Shown here one piece after another: positions 1 to 7,339 of a DNA stretch of 64,000 bases. The translations under genes were made by a program, and so were the position numbers. The notes beneath the pieces were generated by a model that saw only the letters and a program-made list of their open reading frames with translations, made no database searches and was not told where the DNA came from. Numbering within the stretch: position 1 is the first letter of the stretch; every line of letters starts with the position of its first letter. This DNA is from Muribaculaceae bacterium (lineage in GTDB: Bacteria > Bacillota > Clostridia > Lachnospirales > Lachnospiraceae): contig JAMPCA010000002.1 in NCBI GenBank assembly GCA_023666425.1, positions 1 to 64,000 on the forward strand, in the 5' to 3' direction.

Positions 1-22
1 GGCCGAAGGCCGTAATAACTGA
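1..22 (+). CDS. probable 3' end of a third small-protein family member (partial)
   Basis: Bases 2-22 read as an open frame ending AEGRNN and a TGA. From base 13 onward the sequence is the same stop/SD/start junction that follows the next gene (302 onward), whose product ends KINNN at the equivalent TGA. I infer that another member of the family ends here and that the array continues to the left of the window. Only six codons are visible, so this is tentative. Confidence 0.3.
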
Positions 23-88
23 CAAGAGAGGAGAGTGGGAAATGGAAGAGAAAGAGTATATCCAGCACCTTGAAAAGCGCATTGATTT
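13..88 (+). repeat. direct repeat, copy 1 (gene junction plus first 16 codons)
   Basis: This 76-bp segment is repeated 289 bp downstream at 302-377 with only two mismatches (bases 40 and 77). It spans the end of the preceding frame, a purine-rich Shine-Dalgarno region, the ATG and about 16 codons of the small protein at 42. After it the two genes diverge. The pattern suggests duplication of a gene head, or recombination between family members. Confidence 0.9.
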
Positions 89-311
89 GCTGGAACGTCG
101 TTCTAATAGAGTAAATCTTTTATCATTTTTGTTTATTCTTATAATATTTTTTTGTATATACATGAATTATTCCACAATAAATAGTGAAAATAAAAATGTT
201 AGAATTGCTGATGATTCTGAATCACAAAGTAGTAGGAATATCGAAGCTGGTGTTGTATCTGTTTCCAATGAGGATTTAGATGAAATTAGTGATAAAATAA
301 ATAATAACTGA
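42..311 (+). CDS. small coiled-coil/single-TM protein, paralogue 1 (unknown function)
   Basis: I do not recognise this 89-residue protein. Residues 1-22 form a charged heptad-like helix (HLEKRIDLLERR), residues about 25-43 are a strongly hydrophobic membrane segment rich in Leu, Ile and Phe, and the remaining 45 residues are polar and acidic (ending DEISDKINNN). It starts with a good GGAGAG Shine-Dalgarno. The first 16 residues match the downstream gene almost exactly at both DNA and protein level, but the rest does not, so the head looks like a shared module. Base composition is clearly more A+T-rich than in the minus-strand operons. It may be a membrane-anchored partner protein, but no function can be assigned. 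Confidence 0.7.
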   Translation: MEEKEYIQHLEKRIDLLERRSNRVNLLSFLFILIIFFCIYMNYSTINSENKNVRIADDSESQSSRNIEAGVVSVSNEDLDEISDKINNN

Positions 312-377
312 CAAGAGAGGAGAGTGGGCAATGGAAGAGAAAGAGTATATCCAGCACCTTGAAAAACGCATTGATTT
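302..377 (+). repeat. direct repeat, copy 2 (gene junction plus first 16 codons)
   Basis: Second copy of the 76-bp repeat seen at 13-88. It contains the last codons and TGA of the preceding gene, the AGAGGAGAG ribosome-binding region and the first 16 codons of the next gene. Identity ends where the two proteins diverge, around codon 17. Confidence 0.9.
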
Positions 378-702
378 TCTTGAAAATAAAATTATTGAGC
401 TTGAACACAAGAATAACAGAGAAAAACAGAGTGAAGATTCTGACCGGACTTTAGAAAACAGAGTTGTTGAACTTGAACATAATGCGGTAAGTCCTGATTT
501 CTGTGTCAATTCAATATCCCGTATGAATAAGGTTGAATCAGAAATACAAATGAATACATGCTTTCTGACAATATTTTTCTTTATTCTTATAGCTTGTATT
601 TTTATTGCATATAGATTTTATTGTGATGAGTTTAGTGTATATATTAACGACTTAAAATACCTTCACAGCATAATTGATGTGTTAAAGTCTTTTGATTTGT
701 AA
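331..702 (+). CDS. small coiled-coil/single-TM protein, paralogue 2 (unknown function)
   Basis: This 123-residue protein opens with the same MEEKEYIQHLEKRID segment as its upstream neighbour and then continues as a longer predicted coiled coil to about residue 50 (repeated LExxIIELEH and LENRVVELEH blocks). A hydrophobic membrane helix follows at about 77-95 and a 28-residue tail ends the protein. The start is set by the repeated AGAGGAGAG Shine-Dalgarno. It lies 19 bp downstream of paralogue 1, so the two are probably co-transcribed. The shared head with different stalk, membrane segment and tail suggests a modular family. Possible roles include bait or partner proteins in a membrane complex, but nothing in the sequence proves this. 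Confidence 0.7.
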   Translation: MEEKEYIQHLEKRIDFLENKIIELEHKNNREKQSEDSDRTLENRVVELEHNAVSPDFCVNSISRMNKVESEIQMNTCFLTIFFFILIACIFIAYRFYCDEFSVYINDLKYLHSIIDVLKSFDL

Positions 703-721
703 AATTCTTGTGAAGCATTAA

Positions 722-767
722 GTGTTTGCGAATTTTCCCTGTTTCCCAAGGGAAAACTCACAAACAC
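722..767. repeat. 19-bp imperfect inverted repeat (hairpin)
   Basis: Arms 722-740 and 749-767 pair over 19 positions with two mismatches around an 8-base loop. It starts 20 bp after the stop of the second small protein. There is no U-tract directly after it (the next T-run comes about 18 bases later), so it is either a non-canonical terminator or a folded DNA/RNA element of another kind. Confidence 0.7.
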
Positions 768-956
768 GGCGACAGCCAGTATCCCCTTTTTGTTCACAGA
801 TTTGTTCTTTTGGATTTGTGCATGTTGTATATTTCCGGTGTAAGTCCCGGCTCTGATCAGCTTCTGTTAAAGAGTTCTCTTTGGCAAGTTTTCACAAAAT
901 TTAAGTTTATCCTTTACATAACGGACGCGGAGTGGTAGTATGTTTGTTAGTGAAGG

Positions 957-1034
957 AACTATTCGCAAAACACAAGTTTAACGAATAGTTTTGTTCGTTT
1001 GAGCCGCTCACCCGGCTTTTAGCGCTAAAAGGAG
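957..1034 (+). promoter_or_regulatory. structured leader of the Nudix gene with SD-sequestering hairpin
   Basis: Four short stems fall in 78 bases: 957-965 with 982-990 (9 bp, perfect), 980-985 with 994-999 (6 bp), 1002-1006 with 1013-1017 (5 bp, GC-rich) and the 16-bp palindrome 1016-1031. The first pair of stems overlap and so do the last pair, so each pair is mutually exclusive. The last stem ties up the A-run and first G of the Shine-Dalgarno AAAAGGAG (1027-1034). The layout resembles a translational switch; that function is inferred. Confidence 0.45.
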
Positions 1035-1041
1035 AAATTAT

Positions 1042-1530
1042 ATGATTGGTAAATTGCGAAATATGACTTCTATATATTTGTTAAAAGATGATAAGATTCT
1101 ACTTCTATACAGACAAGGCGGAAAAGTTGTAAATAATGTTTGGACAGGCTCTGCCGGAGGTCACTTTGAAGAATATGAATTGAATGATGCACGGTCTTGT
1201 GTATTGAGAGAAATGAAGGAAGAACTTGGAATAGACGAAGCAGATATAGAGGGACTATCCTTACGATATATAACATTAAGAAGAACAAAAGGAGAAATAA
1301 GGCAGAACTACTATTTTTTTGCCGGTTTAAAATCTACTGATCAGTTGACATCAAACGAAGGTATATGTAAGTGGTTTCGGGCTGATGAAATATGTCATCT
1401 TGAAATGCCGTATACAGCAAAATATGTCATGGAACATTACTGTAAAAAAGGCAGATTTACCTCTGAAATGTATGTTGGCGTTTCGGATGGAGAGAAAGTT
1501 GAATTTATACAAATGCCTGAATTACCGTAG
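1042..1530 (+). CDS. Nudix hydrolase
   Basis: This 162-residue protein is a single Nudix domain. The box is visible at about residues 39-65, with GGHFEEYE followed by REMKEELGI; the acidic REMKEE core would bind the metal ion. Relative to the standard G-x5-E-x7-REUxEE pattern there are two extra residues between the first E and the RE, a spacing I associate with a Firmicutes subfamily. Nudix enzymes cleave a nucleoside diphosphate linked to another group (for example oxidised nucleotides, NDP-sugars or ADP-ribose); the substrate here cannot be told. AAAAGGAG lies 7 bases before the ATG. The gene faces the minus-strand operons and is followed by a shared terminator. Confidence 0.88.
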   Translation: MIGKLRNMTSIYLLKDDKILLLYRQGGKVVNNVWTGSAGGHFEEYELNDARSCVLREMKEELGIDEADIEGLSLRYITLRRTKGEIRQNYYFFAGLKSTDQLTSNEGICKWFRADEICHLEMPYTAKYVMEHYCKKGRFTSEMYVGVSDGEKVEFIQMPELP

Positions 1531-1562
1531 AATGCAGAAACAATAAATCCGGTTTGCTGACA

Positions 1563-1606
1563 AACCCACTATGACACTTTCAAAATGAAAGATGACATAG
1601 TGGGTT
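1563..1606. terminator. bidirectional terminator between convergent genes
   Basis: A long hairpin, with arms of about 20 bases that open with AACCCACTATG and close with CATAGTGGGTT around a short A-rich loop, sits between the Nudix gene and the convergent minus-strand gene at 1616. U-rich bases follow weakly on both strands. Its position argues that it ends transcription from both sides. Confidence 0.65.
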
Positions 1607-1615
1607 ACATACACA

Positions 1616-2239
1616 TTATTTCTTCATCCGCTCCCGATACATCAGGATTATATCCACGCAATCCTCCAGGGTAAGCTTACTGGTATTCAGACACAGATCA
1701 TAGCTTCTGGAATCTCCCCATTTCTTGCAGGTATAATAATTGTAATAGCTCGCACGCTGCTTGTCGGTCTTCTGGATCAGATCCCTTGCCTTATTCTCTG
1801 TAAGGTCTTTGCGTTTGCTTACCCAGCGAATCCGGTCCTCCATATCTGCATGTACGAACACATTCAGACAATCCGGGTTATTGGCAAGCGCATAATCTGC
1901 ACAGCGGCCCACAATCACGCATGATTCCTTTTCCGCCAGCTTCTTGATTGTATCAAACTGTGCCAGAAACACCTTGTGGTTCAACGGCATATCCAAAAAA
2001 GGCGCGGATGAATAGCTTCCCCCCGAATATGTATCCATTACCAGTGAATACAAAAAGCTGCTGGTCGGCTTCTCGTCGTGATTCTCAAAAATCTCCTCAC
2101 AGAAGCCGGAATCTTTGGCCGCCTGCGCTAAAAGCTCCTTGTCGTACAGCTTCACCCCCAGGCGTTCTGCCAGAAGCCGTCCGACATCATAGCCGTTGCT
2201 GCCAAATTCCCTTCCAATCGTATAGACCTGATTCCCCAT
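1616..2239 (-). CDS. cytidylate kinase-like family protein
   Basis: The 207-residue product matches the cytidylate-kinase-like P-loop family, which differs from housekeeping Cmk. It opens with YTIGREFGSNGYDVGRLLAE, where the IGREFGSNG segment takes the place of the P-loop, followed by the KLYDKELL motif. A VIVGRCADYAL segment and an RIRWVSKR lid-like region lie later. Members are presumed nucleotide kinases, but the physiological substrate is generally unknown. The ribosome-binding site GGGAGGAC lies just upstream of the ATG. It is the last gene of the sepF-to-rluD run, 55 bp after rluD, and ends at the shared terminator at 1563-1606. Confidence 0.82.
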   Translation of the reverse strand: MGNQVYTIGREFGSNGYDVGRLLAERLGVKLYDKELLAQAAKDSGFCEEIFENHDEKPTSSFLYSLVMDTYSGGSYSSAPFLDMPLNHKVFLAQFDTIKKLAEKESCVIVGRCADYALANNPDCLNVFVHADMEDRIRWVSKRKDLTENKARDLIQKTDKQRASYYNYYTCKKWGDSRSYDLCLNTSKLTLEDCVDIILMYRERMKK

Positions 2240-2294
2240 AGCTGTCCTCCCTCTTGCATGTAAATTTATCTCATTTCTTTTTATTATACCTCAA

Positions 2295-3218
2295 TTATCG
2301 TGTGGATTTCAATATAGATAATAATTTTTCAAAATAATCCGGCAATGGAGCGGAAAATTCCATATATTCCCCGCTGCGCGGATGGATAAAACCGATCGTT
2401 CTCGCATGCAATGTCTGTCCCTGCAGATGCTTAAAGCGGGATTTCCCGCTGGAATATAAGTCGTCTCCCAGCAGCGGATGTCCAATATGTGCCATGTGCA
2501 CCCGGATCTGGTGGGTTCTTCCGGTTTCCAGACGAAACTGTACATAACTGTATCCCTCAAACTGCTCCAGCACCTGATAATGCGTGATCGCAGGCTTGCC
2601 GTTCTTCTCGTTGACGGCCATCTTTTTGCGGTCAACAACATGACGGCCGACAGGCGCGCAGACACTGCCGTGATCCTCCGGCAGATTTCCGCAGACAATA
2701 CCCTCATAGATTCTTTTCACCGTATGCGCCTTGATCTGCCTGGCAATTGCAACGTGGCTCTCGTCGTTTTTACAGACAATCAGAGAGCCCGTCGTATCCA
2801 TATCAATCCGGTGAACAATCCCCGGCCGCTGCTCTCCTCCTATGCCGCTCAGGGAATCCTTACAGTGGTACATCACAGCGTTCACAAGGGTTCCCGATTC
2901 ATGTCCGGCTGACGGGTGCACCACCATACCTTTGGGCTTATTGACAATCAGGACATCCTCATCCTCATACAGAATATCCAGCGGAATATTCTCCGGCTGT
3001 ATATCCGTTTCCTGCAGATCCGGTATCTCCACCCTTACAACATCCGAAGCTCTCAGGGAATATCCGGTTTTCTGCGCTTTGTCACTGACCAGCACATTTC
3101 CCTCCCGGATAAGCTTTTGCAAAAAGGAACGGGAGAAATCCGGATATATTTCACCTAAAAAGCGATCCAGTCTCTCTCCTGCCGTCTCTGCCGCCACTGT
3201 GAAAACCTCCGCCCTCAT
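2295..3218 (-). CDS. rluD: RluA/RluD-family pseudouridine synthase
   Basis: This 307-residue enzyme isomerises uridine to pseudouridine in large-subunit rRNA. Residues about 14-70 form an S4 RNA-binding domain (RLDRFLGEIYPDFSRSFLQK). The catalytic domain carries HRIDMDTTG with the active-site Asp near residue 139, and later RTHQIRVHMAHIGHPLLGD, typical of the family. It overlaps the lspA stop codon by 4 bp (ATGA), with GGAGG upstream, so the two are translationally coupled, as in many Firmicutes. The exact target uridine cannot be settled from sequence; several RluD-like paralogues commonly coexist. Confidence 0.92.
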   Translation of the reverse strand: MRAEVFTVAAETAGERLDRFLGEIYPDFSRSFLQKLIREGNVLVSDKAQKTGYSLRASDVVRVEIPDLQETDIQPENIPLDILYEDEDVLIVNKPKGMVVHPSAGHESGTLVNAVMYHCKDSLSGIGGEQRPGIVHRIDMDTTGSLIVCKNDESHVAIARQIKAHTVKRIYEGIVCGNLPEDHGSVCAPVGRHVVDRKKMAVNEKNGKPAITHYQVLEQFEGYSYVQFRLETGRTHQIRVHMAHIGHPLLGDDLYSSGKSRFKHLQGQTLHARTIGFIHPRSGEYMEFSAPLPDYFEKLLSILKSTR

Positions 3219-3823
3219 CTTTTTTGCCTCCGTTTCTTATCCGTGGGAAAAAGCATGGCAAAATCCTCATCCTTGTAAACAAACAGAATAATGACAATCA
3301 GTCCAAAGGCCGCGACGGTTACATAGATATCCGCCACATTGAATACCGGAAAATTGATGAGCTTAAAATAGAAAAAATCAATCACATAACGGTGGATGAT
3401 TCTGTCAATCATATTGCCGAGAGCGCCCGCGAGGAAGCCTAGAATAACCAGGTTCACCGGAAGAAAATGCCGGTTCCATGGAATTTTACAGTAAGCAGCC
3501 ATGAGAAAAAATACAACAAGCAGGGTAACAACGACAAAAAATACCATTTTTGCCGTCAAAAATGCATTAGGATGTGCATCAAAGTATTTAAAATGAAAGA
3601 TTCTATGCAAAATCGACAGTAAATCCAGACTAAAGGCCGCACTCTGGTTTTCCAGATAACGAAATTCAAAGACGTCCGGAATCACTACCAGGGGCTCCTG
3701 CCCCTTTAAGGCTGTCGCCAAAAATTTTGTGAGCTGGTCAAAAAAAATCGCGACCGCAACACAGCCTGCACTTAGAAGTAAGACCTTACGGTCTTTTGCT
3801 TTGAAATTATTTTCCCCTGACAT
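3215..3823 (-). CDS. lspA: lipoprotein signal peptidase (signal peptidase II), enlarged
   Basis: LspA is the membrane aspartyl protease that removes signal peptides from prolipoproteins after lipid attachment. The catalytic Asp motifs are present as GNMIDRIIHR and FNVADIYVT, and four hydrophobic helices can be traced. At 202 residues it is longer than the usual 150-170. The extra length falls after ENQSAAFS, where about 30 residues (LLSILHRIFHFKYFDAHPNA and onward) are inserted in the first extracytoplasmic loop, and in a short basic N-terminal extension. The order ylmH-lspA-rluD is conserved in Clostridia. The start has GGAAGGTG upstream. Confidence 0.93.
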   Translation of the reverse strand: MSGENNFKAKDRKVLLLSAGCVAVAIFFDQLTKFLATALKGQEPLVVIPDVFEFRYLENQSAAFSLDLLSILHRIFHFKYFDAHPNAFLTAKMVFFVVVTLLVVFFLMAAYCKIPWNRHFLPVNLVILGFLAGALGNMIDRIIHRYVIDFFYFKLINFPVFNVADIYVTVAAFGLIVIILFVYKDEDFAMLFPTDKKRRQKR

Positions 3824-3844
3824 GGCAGTTCACACCTTCCACAG

Positions 3845-4597
3845 CTATTGATACATTTGAAAGCTGACACGCAGCTTTCCCTTTTTACTAAGATTCTGGC
3901 TTGTCTCAAAAATGAAACGCCCTTTTCCGCGCACGGACACAATTGCACCGCTGTCACAGGACTGGTTACAGTTCGTCGTACACCTTCCGTTGATAAATAC
4001 CCTCTCTGCGCTGATACACCCGGCAGCCTCTGCGCGGGACATGTGATAGGCCTTCGCTATGATACAGTCAATCCGGTTGGAGGCGATCATATCCTGCCTC
4101 TCCACAAGCGCAGGCGAGACGGCCGTAACCTCTGCGGCTTCCATAACAGAAAGCTCCACTTCCGTATGCTTTATCCGGCTGAGATTCTCAAGAAGAAAGG
4201 GCTGCATCGCCTCCTCGCAGAAAATGTAATACATCTGCTCCCGGCAGAGAATATCCCCAAGTCTGTTTCTTTCAATGCCAAGATGCATAATGGCTCCTAA
4301 AAGATCCCGGTGGGTAAGGGGCTCGGCAAACTTTGCATAGCGGGGGCGGGCCAGAATACAGCCGATTGGATACGTCCACTCATAATAAAGAGCATCAGGG
4401 ATAAATGCAATCATCTGACGCTCCGCTCCATCATAGCCGCCAAAGAGCTTTGTCTGTGTACAAAATTCCCGCGATGCGGCATGATAAATATTCTGTTCGT
4501 TTAGATTCAGAAAACCGCTAAAAGTGACAATTCCCTTTCCGTCCGCCTGACGGTCGAGATCCATCATGCGTTTTCTGCACAACTGTTCTTCGTTCAT
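3845..4597 (-). CDS. ylmH: YlmH-type S4-domain RNA-binding protein
   Basis: The 250-residue protein has the family layout: an N-terminal half of mixed alpha/beta (residues 15-170, including GGYDGAERQMIAF and HRDLLGAIMHLG) and a C-terminal S4 domain from about 178 (SNRIDCIIAKAYHMSRAEA) ending in a basic strand. YlmH family proteins bind RNA or ribosomes and have been tied to rescue of stalled nascent chains and to the division-gene cluster in Gram-positive bacteria. It starts 2 bp after the sepF stop and precedes lspA by 21 bp. The Shine-Dalgarno is weak, suggesting coupling to sepF translation. Confidence 0.9.
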   Translation of the reverse strand: MNEEQLCRKRMMDLDRQADGKGIVTFSGFLNLNEQNIYHAASREFCTQTKLFGGYDGAERQMIAFIPDALYYEWTYPIGCILARPRYAKFAEPLTHRDLLGAIMHLGIERNRLGDILCREQMYYIFCEEAMQPFLLENLSRIKHTEVELSVMEAAEVTAVSPALVERQDMIASNRIDCIIAKAYHMSRAEAAGCISAERVFINGRCTTNCNQSCDSGAIVSVRGKGRFIFETSQNLSKKGKLRVSFQMYQ

Positions 4598-4599
4598 AC

Positions 4600-5145
4600 T
4601 TACATCTTAAAGCCGGGGATATCAAAAGCTTCCATGAGATTTTGAATGTCGCCGGAAATGTCTACGCCGCTGGGAGTGGCGAGAAATATGTAATTGGAAA
4701 TCTTCTGGAGATTGCCGTGCATCGCAAAGGTTGCCCCCGAGGTAAAATCAATGATCCTCTGGGCAATATCAACGCTCAGCCCCTCCATATTGATCACGAC
4801 TGTCCGGCTGTTCAAAAGCGTCTCCACAATCTCAAGCTCATCTTCAATGGAATTTGGCTTGATCACACATACCTCCATACCGGACGGCTGCGCCTGCTTC
4901 TTGCTTTTCGAGATGGGAGTGATCTTGGAAACCTGCCTGGTACTCTTCTCCTGCCCTTCGTAACTGGAGACGCGCTCCTTTTTCTCCTCCCGCTGGGGCT
5001 TTGTGCGCTCCTTCCTGGAAGAATATTTCTTCTCCCGCTCCTCCTCAAGCTCCTCGTCCTCGTCGTACTCGTAATCCTCATTGTAAAATTCATCGTCGTC
5101 TGCGTTCAGACGCATAACATCTAAAAATTTATCAAAAAAACTCAT
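4600..5145 (-). CDS. sepF: cell division protein SepF
   Basis: SepF is a membrane-associated ring-forming protein that links FtsZ to the membrane at the septum. I start it at MSFFDKFLDVMRL (181 residues): this hydrophobic N-terminal helix is the known membrane anchor, and AGGT lies upstream. A longer reading frame would add 27 residues that overlap yggS and look non-native. Residues about 13-85 are a low-complexity acidic then basic linker (YDEDEELEEEREKK), followed by the SepF core (residues about 85-170) with the conserved segment containing FTSGATFAMHGNLQKI. It is located between yggS and ylmH, the usual arrangement. Confidence 0.94.
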   Translation of the reverse strand: MSFFDKFLDVMRLNADDDEFYNEDYEYDEDEELEEEREKKYSSRKERTKPQREEKKERVSSYEGQEKSTRQVSKITPISKSKKQAQPSGMEVCVIKPNSIEDELEIVETLLNSRTVVINMEGLSVDIAQRIIDFTSGATFAMHGNLQKISNYIFLATPSGVDISGDIQNLMEAFDIPGFKM

Positions 5146-5158
5146 TTTCAAACCTGCC

Positions 5159-5857
5159 TTATAGATTATAATTGCGCTCCCCGAAAATTCCGGTTCCCAC
5201 GCGCACCATCGTGGCGCCCTCTTCAATGGCCACCTCGTAATCTCCAGTCATTCCCATGGACAGAATATCCATAGATACATTATCTATGTTTTCTGAGGCA
5301 ATGTCAACAGATAATTGTCTCAGCTCCCGGAAATAAACGCGATTCTCTTCGGGATTTTCCACGAAGGGGGCAATCGTCATCAGGCCGCAGACACGAATAT
5401 GGGGAAAATCGGAAATATCCCGCACCAGCGCCGCCGCTTCCCTCTTAGGCACGCCGAATTTACTCTCCTCTCCCGCCACATTGACCTCAATGAGGACAGA
5501 AACCGTGACATTGTGTACCGCCGCCTGCCGCTCAATCTCCTGCGCCAGACGCAGAGAATCCACCGAATGAATGAGCTTTGTGCGCCCTATGATATATTTC
5601 ACCTTGTTCGTCTGCAGGTGTCCGATCATGTGCCAGTGGATATCCTCCTGAAGACTCTCCATCTTATCGCACAGCTCCTGCACCTTATTCTCTCCGAAAT
5701 CCCGGATTCCGGCTTCATATGCGCAACCAAGCATCTCCTTTGGCTTAGTCTTGCTGACGGCAATCAGCGTCACCTCACCCCTGTCCCTGCCGGCACGCGC
5801 ACACGCCGCCTGTATATTTTTTTCTACCTGCGCCAGATTTTCCTGTATGAAATCCAT
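5159..5857 (-). CDS. yggS: YggS/PLPBP family pyridoxal-phosphate homeostasis protein
   Basis: This 232-residue protein is the single-domain PLP-binding barrel of the YggS (YlmE in Bacillus) family, which buffers pyridoxal phosphate rather than catalysing a known reaction. The PLP lysine lies in LIAVSKTKPKEM near residue 36, and the barrel signatures RDFGENKVQEL, WHMIGHLQTNK and LSMGMTGDYEVAIEEGATMVRVGTGIFG are present. It sits 13 bp downstream of the HlyD-like gene and 13 bp upstream of sepF. AAAGGATT precedes the start. Confidence 0.94.
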   Translation of the reverse strand: MDFIQENLAQVEKNIQAACARAGRDRGEVTLIAVSKTKPKEMLGCAYEAGIRDFGENKVQELCDKMESLQEDIHWHMIGHLQTNKVKYIIGRTKLIHSVDSLRLAQEIERQAAVHNVTVSVLIEVNVAGEESKFGVPKREAAALVRDISDFPHIRVCGLMTIAPFVENPEENRVYFRELRQLSVDIASENIDNVSMDILSMGMTGDYEVAIEEGATMVRVGTGIFGERNYNL

Positions 5858-5870
5858 TTTCTAATCCTTT

Positions 5871-7262
5871 CTATTTTGTGACCAGCTGATCCTCCTGCAC
5901 CTTACTTCCGTCCAGTGCAATATGATCGTAGAGTGCAATGCCGTAGTTTGTTCTCATCTCCACAATCGCATAATGCTCATTCTGGGAGAGAATATTGATC
6001 TGCTTGAACACCGCATAGCCCTTATTGATATTGTATACGCCGGTCAGCGAATCCACGTCCTGCCCGATGGTATAGGTCTTAGAGGAATTGCTCATTACCA
6101 CCACGTCTCCCGCCGACACCAGCTCATCGTCAATGTAATAGCTGTCCTCCGCCTCAAAGTAGACCGTCGGCGTCAGCAGCTTGACGGTATCCTTTTCGCC
6201 GCCTGCCGTCTGAATCAAAAGCCCCGGCTCTGTGGAATCTCCGCCCATGGAAAAAAATTCCTTTGGCACGGTGTAAAACTCCTTGGAGACGATTGCCGTG
6301 TTGGGAATCTTAAGCCCCTCCTCCTCGGTGATAACCAGCTCCACATCCACAAAACGGTCATTGACATAGCGGATCATGGCGGTCTGCAGTGTCAGATTTA
6401 AATAATAGCTGCCGTCCATTTTTAGTATTGTAAACGGAGCTGTGGCCGTATAGTCGTCCTTACAAAAGCGAATTCTGACAGAACTGTTTTCCGAAAGCTG
6501 TTTCGCCATATCCTCCGAAACCGCCAGCACCAGATTCCACTCCTCGCTGCCGATTCTTTTGTATACCGGATCTCCCGCCGAGACCTCCGTCCGGGCGTCT
6601 AAAGCAGTCTGCGTGTACCCCGTGGCAATCATATTCTCCGCAGAAAAATTATCCAGCGTCACATTTTCAAATCCGTCGATGGAATAGACGATGATACCTG
6701 TATCGTCTGACCGCTTCCGGTAAAAGGTATTGTTCGCCTCCGCGGAAGTCACAAGGCCTGACAGATCGTTTAAAGCCTTGACACTCAGTGTCTGGGACAG
6801 CTCGGAATCCAGTGCATCATGGAACGTGTAGACCGCAGTAAAATCACCGGAATCATAGCTGTTACAAAACAACTCAATCTCCTGCGAGACAGTGCCCAGT
6901 GCCTCCGGCCCCAGCGCCTCCCCGTCGGTGGCCGCTGTCGTAATCTGCTTTGACACATCTCCGGTGGTATCAATCGAGTAGACCACATCGTTGACAGAAG
7001 CCTTTGAGCCATTTTTCATATAATAATTGATATATCCGCTCTGTCCTGCATATACCACCGTCTCGTCCCGCAGCGCCAGCGCATGGTAGACATGGTTGGC
7101 GGCAATCGTCCCCTGCCCCACCTCGTACTCTGCGATGGTTTCGGAAGTCAGATAAGCAAATATATTAAAAATAACATAAATAATGATAATAATAAAAATA
7201 ACCACTCCCACATTCAGGCTGCGGAAACGGCTGATCCGCACTACCTTGCGATTTTCTGCCAA
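5871..7262 (-). CDS. HlyD-like membrane adaptor protein of the sepF cluster
   Basis: The 463-residue protein has a short basic N-terminus, one membrane helix at about 18-40 and a large extracytoplasmic part with beta-rich, lipoyl/HlyD-like character (VYAGQSGYINYYMKNGSKA near 75-93, then long linker and C-terminal KIPNTAIVSKEF and AGDVVVMSNSSKTYTIGQDV). It starts at TTG with AGAGGTGATAGC upstream. HlyD-fold proteins normally bridge membrane transporters, but no transporter gene is adjacent. Its constant position next to yggS-sepF in Clostridia suggests an envelope or division role; that is inference. No substrate can be named. Confidence 0.72.
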   Translation of the reverse strand: MAENRKVVRISRFRSLNVGVVIFIIIIIYVIFNIFAYLTSETIAEYEVGQGTIAANHVYHALALRDETVVYAGQSGYINYYMKNGSKASVNDVVYSIDTTGDVSKQITTAATDGEALGPEALGTVSQEIELFCNSYDSGDFTAVYTFHDALDSELSQTLSVKALNDLSGLVTSAEANNTFYRKRSDDTGIIVYSIDGFENVTLDNFSAENMIATGYTQTALDARTEVSAGDPVYKRIGSEEWNLVLAVSEDMAKQLSENSSVRIRFCKDDYTATAPFTILKMDGSYYLNLTLQTAMIRYVNDRFVDVELVITEEEGLKIPNTAIVSKEFYTVPKEFFSMGGDSTEPGLLIQTAGGEKDTVKLLTPTVYFEAEDSYYIDDELVSAGDVVVMSNSSKTYTIGQDVDSLTGVYNINKGYAVFKQINILSQNEHYAIVEMRTNYGIALYDHIALDGSKVQEDQLVTK

Positions 7263-7339
7263 GCTATCACCTCTTTGTATCCATTTTTATCAATCATACC
7301 ATTTTCGGCTACGAAAAACAACAAGCAACCAAATGCATA

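Larger units (their letters stand above)
703..1041 (+). other. 339-bp intergenic region rich in inverted repeats
   Basis: No convincing gene lies between the second small protein and the Nudix gene. A 70-codon open frame at 726-938 has no Shine-Dalgarno, starts inside a long hairpin and shows no protein-like pattern, so I do not call it. The stretch instead holds a 19-bp imperfect inverted repeat (722-767), two alternative hairpins around 957-999, a GC-rich hairpin at 1002-1017 and a palindrome at 1016-1031 that overlaps the Nudix ribosome-binding site. Confidence 0.6.

Noticed and set aside
726-938. 70-codon open frame on the plus strand
   Set aside because: It starts in the middle of a hairpin, has no Shine-Dalgarno and no protein-like pattern; it is more likely a chance open frame in a structured intergenic region.
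957-1031. Possible integron attC-like site, because of repeated inverted repeats near a gene array
   Set aside because: Core sites of the GTTRRRY/RYYYAAC type are not arranged as in attC, and there is no integrase; the pattern is better read as a folded mRNA leader.
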